Origin: Dehalococcoidia bacterium
GTDB taxonomy: Bacteria; Chloroflexota; Dehalococcoidia; Dehalococcoidales; RBG-16-60-22
Direction: 5' to 3'
Assembly (NCBI GenBank): GCA_003141235.1
Contig: PLLL01000035.1
Span: forward strand, 1 to 34,320
DNA: 34,320 nucleotides
The position numbers and the translations under genes were made by a program. A model generated the notes under the pieces. That model ran no database searches and was not told the DNA's origin. It saw nothing but the letters and a program-made list of their open reading frames with translations. This document shows positions 30,533 through 34,320 of this stretch, in pieces. The stretch's first letter is position 1, and the number at the start of each line of letters is the position of its first letter.

Positions 30533-30580
30533 GATTAAAGCCGAGAGGCTTCTTTAATCGTTATGAATCTCGGCTTTTTT
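30533..30580 (+). promoter_or_regulatory. Putative transcription attenuator (terminator/anti-terminator leader)
   Basis: Terminator: AAAGCCGAGA (30537-30546) pairs with TCTCGGCTTT (30568-30577), ending in a run of six T (30575-30580). Competing hairpin: GATTAAAGCC (30533-30542), GAGA loop, GGCTT-ctt-TAATC (30547-30559), with 10 pairs and a 3-nt bulge. Both use AAAGCC, so they exclude each other. The ATG of the next gene lies 24 bp after the T run. It could equally be a small RNA of about 72 nt with its own terminator. Confidence 0.6.
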
Positions 30581-30603
30581 ATGGGTGAAGAATACCGGGT
30601 GAA

Positions 30604-31992
30604 ATGATGAAGAGCTACGATGTTATTATCATAGGTGGCGGTCCGGCGGGGATTTTCGCCGCTCTGGAGCTTTGCCAGGCAACCGGCCTGAAAATTCTCC
30701 TTATCGAAAAGGGTAAGGACATCATCGGGCGGCGGTGTCCGGTAAGAGACACGGGCAGTACGTGCGTATCGTGCCGGCCGTGTAATTTGGTCTGCGGTCT
30801 GGGTGGGGCGGGCGCTTTTAGCGATGGCAAGCTGGTTTTATCTTCTGAGGTCGGCGGACATCTGGAGGATTACCTCGGTAAAGAGCCTACGGCCAGACTC
30901 ATTAAATACGTGGATGATTTATATCTTAAATTCGGCGCCTCGGAAAAGGTTTACGGCGGTGATGGCGCCGTCGCTGAAATCGGCCGGAGAGCTGAACAGG
31001 TCGGGCTGCGCCTGATACCTACACCCGTACGCCACATGGGCACGGAAAACTGCTATTCGGTGCTGAAAGCGATGCAGGATTATCTGGCGCCGAAAATGGA
31101 ATTGAAACTCTGCTGCATGGCCGCGGAGATAATCACGGATAAAGGCGTCGTTCAAGGCGTCCGGACTGAAGACGGTGAAGAATATCGCTGTAAATACCTC
31201 ATTTTAGCGCCTGGCCGTGAAGGGGCCGACTGGTTATCCCATGAAGCCGCACGGCTCCGCCTGACCATGAATATTAATCCGGTGGATATCGGCGTCAGGG
31301 TAGAAGTGCCGGTCGAGGTTTTGAAAGAATTGACCGATGTTCTGTATGAAGTCAAGCTGGAATATACATCGCAGAGTTTCAGCGACCGTATCAGGACGTT
31401 CTGCATGTGCCCGGCCGGCGAGGTTATCATGGAGTCTACCGGCGGCAACGATCCTGTGGTGACGGTCAATGGACACAGCTATGCCAGCCATAAAAGCCCC
31501 AATACCAATTTTGCTTTGCTGGTCAGCACTAATTTTACCAGCCCCTTCCACGAGCCGATTGCCTACGGTAAATATCTCGCTAAACTCGCCAATTTTCTTG
31601 GCGGGGGTGTGCTGGTACAGCGCTTCGGCGACCTGCTGGATGGTCACCGCTCCACAATAGAGCGTATCAGGGAGGGTAAGGTTAAACCTACCCTAAAGAG
31701 CGCCACCCCCGGCGATTTGAGTTTCGCGCTTCCCTTCCGGCATCTTACCGGCCTGATAGAGATGCTGATGGCGATGGATAAGCTGACCCCGGGCGTGGCC
31801 TCGCCGGATACGCTGATGTATGGGATAGAGGTCAAGTTTTACTCCTTCCGGCCCAAGCTGAGTTCCTGCATGGAGACGGAAGTCCGCAACATGTTCGCCG
31901 TTGGTGACGGCACCGGCGTCAGCCGCGGGCTGGTGCAGGCATCGGCCTCCGGCCTGGTGGCTGCCGTTGAAATCATGAAAAGAAGCGAGTAG
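30604..31992 (+). CDS. FAD-dependent oxidoreductase (COG2509-like) with a CxxCxxCxxxC motif
   Basis: 462 aa. N-terminal FAD-binding fold YDVIIIGGGPAGIFAALEL and a C-terminal FAD motif NMFAVGDGTGVSRGLVQASASGL show a two-dinucleotide-binding-type flavoprotein. Between them RRCPVRDTGSTCVSCRPCNLVCGLGGAGAFSDGKL contains C54-x2-C57-x2-C60-x3-C64, a ferredoxin-like cysteine pattern that could bind [4Fe-4S]. The reaction is unknown; family members are annotated as putative dehydrogenases. The start is ATG 30604 or 30607; the binding site is weak. Expression probably depends on the attenuator-like leader upstream. Confidence 0.85.
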   Translation: MMKSYDVIIIGGGPAGIFAALELCQATGLKILLIEKGKDIIGRRCPVRDTGSTCVSCRPCNLVCGLGGAGAFSDGKLVLSSEVGGHLEDYLGKEPTARLIKYVDDLYLKFGASEKVYGGDGAVAEIGRRAEQVGLRLIPTPVRHMGTENCYSVLKAMQDYLAPKMELKLCCMAAEIITDKGVVQGVRTEDGEEYRCKYLILAPGREGADWLSHEAARLRLTMNINPVDIGVRVEVPVEVLKELTDVLYEVKLEYTSQSFSDRIRTFCMCPAGEVIMESTGGNDPVVTVNGHSYASHKSPNTNFALLVSTNFTSPFHEPIAYGKYLAKLANFLGGGVLVQRFGDLLDGHRSTIERIREGKVKPTLKSATPGDLSFALPFRHLTGLIEMLMAMDKLTPGVASPDTLMYGIEVKFYSFRPKLSSCMETEVRNMFAVGDGTGVSRGLVQASASGLVAAVEIMKRSE

Positions 31993-32007
31993 AGCTGAAA
32001 ATATACC

Positions 32008-32036
32008 TTGACATCGTGCTTGCTTGCGTCTACAAT
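32008..32036 (+). promoter_or_regulatory. Promoter of the rpsU-yqeY operon
   Basis: TTGACA (32008-32013), a 17-bp spacer, TACAAT (32031-32036), starting 16 bp after the FAD oxidoreductase stop. A second possible promoter inside the leader reads TTGGCC, 18 bp, TATAAT (32089-32118). Confidence 0.8.
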
Positions 32037-32042
32037 ATATGG

Positions 32043-32139
32043 GTGTGTTTATTAAAAACACACTTGGGTATTGACTGAATCTGGGGGTTTGGCCGGTACA
32101 AATGCCAACCCCTATAATATTGGCCGGTAATTTGCCGGC
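32043..32139 (+). promoter_or_regulatory. Structured 5' leader of rpsU
   Basis: Three hairpins occur in series. GTGTGTTT pairs with AAACACAC (32043-32063). GGGGTTTGGC pairs with GCCAACCCC (32084-32112, one bulge). GCCGG pairs with CCGGC (32123-32139). GGCCGGTA occurs twice (32091, 32122) and ATATTGG twice (32117, 32143). The leader is about 130 nt and could mediate autoregulation by S21, but no known leader class is recognised. Confidence 0.5.
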
Positions 32140-32171
32140 AGGATATTGGTACAGAAGGGGAGTGATGGTCA

Positions 32172-32381
32172 TTGGCAGATGTTACGGCTGGCCAAGATGA
32201 AAGCTTCGATAGTTTGCTCAAGCGGTTTAACCGGAAGGTGCAGACGGATGGCATATTAGCCGAGCTGCGCCGCCGCGAGCACTATGAAAAACCAAGCATC
32301 AAACGCAAGAGAAAGAAAGCCGCCAAGAAACGCGGCGCTGCCAGAGGCGCCAGGGTGTTCCGCCGCGCAACTATGCGCTAG
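32172..32381 (+). CDS. rpsU: 30S ribosomal protein S21
   Basis: 69 aa. The S21 core is unmistakable: ESFDSLLKRFNRKVQTDGILAELRRREHYEKPSIKRKRKKAAKKR, with a basic C-terminal tail. S21 sits on the small-subunit platform and helps initiation-site binding. The start is a TTG at 32172 (MADVTAG), since no in-frame ATG is available; GGGGAGTG lies upstream. Use of TTG may limit its synthesis. It is followed 41 bp later by a yqeY-family gene, a commonly conserved pairing. Confidence 0.95.
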   Translation: MADVTAGQDESFDSLLKRFNRKVQTDGILAELRRREHYEKPSIKRKRKKAAKKRGAARGARVFRRATMR

Positions 32382-32422
32382 ATTGAAAGGCCGATAAGAA
32401 CGGCTAAAAGCAGGTTCCCTCT

Positions 32423-32881
32423 ATGGAGCAGGAAGCAGAGCTTAAAAAGAAATTAGCTGACGATCTTAAGCAGGCGATGAAGAGTGGTAATACCGTCAAG
32501 CGTGACACTCTCCGCCTGCTTATTACTTCTATCAATTACGCTGAAAGCGCCAAGCAAGCCCCTTCCACCGATGCCGATGTCCTCGGCGCGGTAGTTAAAG
32601 AAGTTAAACGACACCAGGAAAGCATCGACGCTTTTAAATTAGGGAAACGGGCGGACCTGGTAGCTAAAGAAGAAGCCGAGATGGTCGTACTCCAGAGCTA
32701 CATGCCTAAGCAACTAAGCAGGGATGAGATAGTTGCTGCGGTGAAAGAAGTTATGGCGGCGGAGGGGGCTAAAGGCCCCGGTGATAAGGGCAAAGTAATG
32801 CAGCAGTTGATGCCCAAGCTCAAGGGTAAAGCGGACGGCAAAGAAATCAACGACGTGGTGACCCAGTTACTTAGTCAGTAG
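32423..32881 (+). CDS. yqeY: GatB/YqeY family protein
   Basis: 152 aa, full length. The family layout is clear: an N-terminal helical part (LKKKLADDLKQAMKSGNTVKRDTLRLLITSINYAE), EVKRHQESIDAFKLGKRADLVAKEEAEMVVLQSYMPKQLS, then the GatB-related tail (AKGPGDKGKVMQQLMPKLKGKADGKEINDVVTQLL). It resembles the tRNA-binding tail of the GatCAB amidotransferase, but its own role is not established. Second gene of the rpsU operon. Confidence 0.93.
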   Translation: MEQEAELKKKLADDLKQAMKSGNTVKRDTLRLLITSINYAESAKQAPSTDADVLGAVVKEVKRHQESIDAFKLGKRADLVAKEEAEMVVLQSYMPKQLSRDEIVAAVKEVMAAEGAKGPGDKGKVMQQLMPKLKGKADGKEINDVVTQLLSQ

Positions 32882-32934
32882 GGGCGGTGGCGTAAAATAC
32901 TTAACCCTATTTATCAAACCATCAATTTTTCGAA

Positions 32935-33516
32935 TTATGGTATATCATGTTGTCTTTGAGCTCGGCGTGTTATCCTGTCTAATGCTATACAGATTAAGAT
33001 GGAATTAATAACAATAAACGAAATGACTTGGAATTTTGTACTTCCGACAAAAAGTAGAAACCCTGTCATAATGTTAAAATATAGACATGAACATAAAAGA
33101 AAGCGTATGTTTTGGAACATCAGCTTGAAGGATATATAATAGATAGTCACTAGAACGAATACAAGAAAGATAATAGTGATCCAAGATAAGTATGGATTTT
33201 TTTGAAAATCTACAAAGACTTTCACAATCTCAGTTGTAGTAATTGAGAATAGTATAGAATATAGATAAGGAGAATACTTAAAGAATACTTTCATAAATTT
33301 GCTATCATGATCGCTTAGGAAAATGATCAATACATGAAAAAATCCAAATATTATAAGAATACAGCCGATAACAAATACTAATAAATTACCTGGCTGTAAT
33401 ATACCCTCTGACGAATGCAATGGGATGACAGTTTTAATAGCAAAACTACCTGCTAGGAAATAGGCGACTGCTTCTGTTAAAAGAAACACAGATTTATTAT
33501 TATCGCGTTGCTGCAT
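32935..33516 (-). CDS. Membrane protein of unknown function (about 5 TM), partner of an RHH protein
   Basis: 193 aa, AT-rich. Hydrophobic helices lie at about 12-28, 45-66, 82-105, 112-133, 140-158 and 163-180, so five or six TM segments. No recognised family. Its ATG is 8 bp after the stop of the ribbon-helix-helix gene, and its AAGGAG binding site lies in that gene's last codons, so the pair is one transcript. The base composition differs from the GC-richer chromosome and resembles the other orphan membrane genes at 1613 and 14239. Confidence 0.65.
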   Translation of the reverse strand: MQQRDNNKSVFLLTEAVAYFLAGSFAIKTVIPLHSSEGILQPGNLLVFVIGCILIIFGFFHVLIIFLSDHDSKFMKVFFKYSPYLYSILFSITTTEIVKVFVDFQKNPYLSWITIIFLVFVLVTIYYISFKLMFQNIRFLLCSCLYFNIMTGFLLFVGSTKFQVISFIVINSILICIALDRITRRAQRQHDIP

Positions 33517-33524
33517 TTATTTCT

Positions 33525-33752
33525 TCACTCCTTTTCCCCCCTTTTCATTTTTAGAGATACTGTTCCTTCCTTTTCACCCAACGCTGCCAGACCCTCACGG
33601 GCATCGATATCGTCTTCCAGTTTCTCAATAATCGCTTCCGTTAGCCACTCTTTCATGGTCTTGCCCTGTAAAGCGGCCACGGCTTTAACGCGGTTGCGGA
33701 GTTCCGGGTCTATATCCAGGAAATACCTTGACCTGTTAGCTAAATTAACCAT
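33525..33752 (-). CDS. Ribbon-helix-helix DNA-binding protein (antitoxin-like)
   Basis: 75 aa. NRSRYFLDIDPELRNRVKAVAALQGKTMKEWLTEAIIEKLEDD has the beta strand plus two helices of the Arc/CopG fold, and an acidic-then-basic tail follows. Such proteins act as dimers binding repeated operator half-sites, often as antitoxins. Its own promoter carries three 9-bp-phased GGCTAT repeats, a fitting target. No classical toxin (RelE, PIN, HigB) follows; the next gene encodes a membrane protein. Confidence 0.8.
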   Translation of the reverse strand: MVNLANRSRYFLDIDPELRNRVKAVAALQGKTMKEWLTEAIIEKLEDDIDAREGLAALGEKEGTVSLKMKRGEKE

Positions 33753-33775
33753 ATCAGCTACCTCATACTATGAAT

Positions 33776-33810
33776 ATAGCCATTATAGCCGACATAGCCA
33801 TTATTGTCAA
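33776..33810 (-). promoter_or_regulatory. Consensus promoter with three 9-bp-phased GGCTAT repeats
   Basis: On the minus strand TTGACA (33810-33805), a 17-bp spacer and TATAAT (33787-33782). GGCTAT occurs at 33799-33794, 33790-33785 and 33781-33776, exactly 9 bp apart and spanning the -10. This suits cooperative binding by an RHH repressor. Confidence 0.8.
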
Positions 33811-33815
33811 GATAT

Positions 33816-34320
33816 TTATAATCCCACCGCCTTCTCCATCTCCCCGCACAGCCTCTCCATTTTTATCCCCGAATCTATCACCGCCCAGGGCAGCTTTTGG
33901 CCTGTGTCCCATTTCTGATTGACATAATATTCAATGTCCAGGTGATTTTCTTCCACTGCCTGGCGCCAGCCGGAGAGCGTAACTTCTGCCATACTCGCCA
34001 GTGCCGGCGCTAATCTGGCGTCACCGCGTGATAGCGCCCCCTGAACCCGGCTCCAGGCTGGACTTTCCTCATTGAATTTAATGCCTTTCAGTGGCAGGTT
34101 GTTCCTCAGTATCGCCAGGCGGCCGTTCAGCGTTTCCTGGGACGCCATAGGGAGCCACTGGAAGGGCGTACCCGCCTTGGGGACAAAGGGGGAGGCATTT
34201 AAGGTAATGCGCATACCGCTGCCGCGCTTTTCGAGCCTTTCTTTTAGCGCCAGCGTCAGCTTAACAATATCTTCGACGTCCGTGTCCGTCTCGGTCGGCA
34301 GGCCGACGATGAAATAGAGG
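33816..34320 (-). CDS. Radical SAM protein, C-terminal part (start outside window)
   Basis: The frame is open to the right edge and reads LYFIVGLPTETDTDVEDIVKLTLALKERL. This is the typical late beta-strand/helix region of radical SAM proteins with a B12-binding N-terminus. It continues ITLNASPFVPKAGTPFQWLPM and a C-terminal domain ending GEMEKAVGL. The CxxxCxxC cluster site lies to the right, outside the window. The ATG at 34214 in the track is internal. Substrate unknown. Confidence 0.85.
   Translation of the reverse strand, partial: LYFIVGLPTETDTDVEDIVKLTLALKERLEKRGSGMRITLNASPFVPKAGTPFQWLPMASQETLNGRLAILRNNLPLKGIKFNEESPAWSRVQGALSRGDARLAPALASMAEVTLSGWRQAVEENHLDIEYYVNQKWDTGQKLPWAVIDSGIKMERLCGEMEKAVGL

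Overview
This window looks like a chromosomal piece from an uncultured anaerobic bacterium, most likely a Dehalococcoidia-type Chloroflexota. That is an inference from gene content, since there is no rRNA here. The clues are a molybdopterin oxidoreductase with a four-cluster ferredoxin subunit, a C_GCAxxG_C_C protein, a small NTF2-like protein, a TIG-repeat surface protein, an rpsU-yqeY pair, and a tailed-phage structural cassette. The DNA is also rich in short dispersed repeats, including CCCTTTGACAAGGGG palindromes, AAGTAGCAAGTA units and TCCCGAT hairpins. Several AT-rich minus-strand membrane-protein genes stand out from the GC-richer background and look acquired.

Layout. 1-3.0 kb: the 3' part of mutS, a divergent second copy of its last codons, an orphan membrane protein, and a flavodoxin gene cut off by a 145-bp inverted-repeat-bounded segment. 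3.1-7.4 kb: a full-length trehalose synthase/maltokinase fusion, a truncated glgC, and a C_GCAxxG_C_C protein. 7.5-10.5 kb (minus): an overlapping operon of molybdopterin oxidoreductase, ferredoxin subunit and a 35-residue zinc ribbon that the ORF track missed. 10.7-12.0 kb: a cyclase-family hydrolase and an FMN-reductase-like flavoprotein, closed by a terminator.

12.1-27.2 kb: a degraded, split tailed-phage provirus. Left block: a 48-aa ORF, a small-terminase-like gene and the large terminase. Middle block (14.2-19.4 kb): non-phage cargo, comprising a membrane protein, a DUF559 endonuclease-like gene between repeats, a histone-H1-like Lys-rich protein, a pentapeptide-repeat protein, an NTF2-like protein and a TIG-repeat surface protein. 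Right block: excisionase-like and HTH proteins, a collapsed portal gene, the major capsid protein, a DNRLRE fibre-like protein, a connector-like protein, a holin-like peptide and a large tail protein. I see no integrase, protease or lysin. Both phage blocks begin with the same GAAC-N4-GTGC box next to a -10 element, so they may be SOS-type regulated or derive from one promoter.

27.4-34.3 kb: a signalling and housekeeping block. It holds a response regulator whose receiver lacks its phosphoacceptor Asp, a soluble histidine kinase with an OmpR-type regulator, and a XRE repressor on a near-leaderless consensus promoter. Next is an FAD oxidoreductase behind a putative attenuator leader, then rpsU-yqeY behind a structured leader. 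A ribbon-helix-helix protein with a membrane-protein partner follows, behind a promoter holding three 9-bp-phased GGCTAT repeats. The window ends with the C-terminal part of a radical SAM protein.

The candidates most worth following are the DUF559 gene with its flanking repeats, the attenuator leader at 30.5 kb, the RHH/membrane-protein pair with its phased operator, and the duplicated, synonymously diverged mutS tail. All function calls come from reading the translations; no database search was possible.
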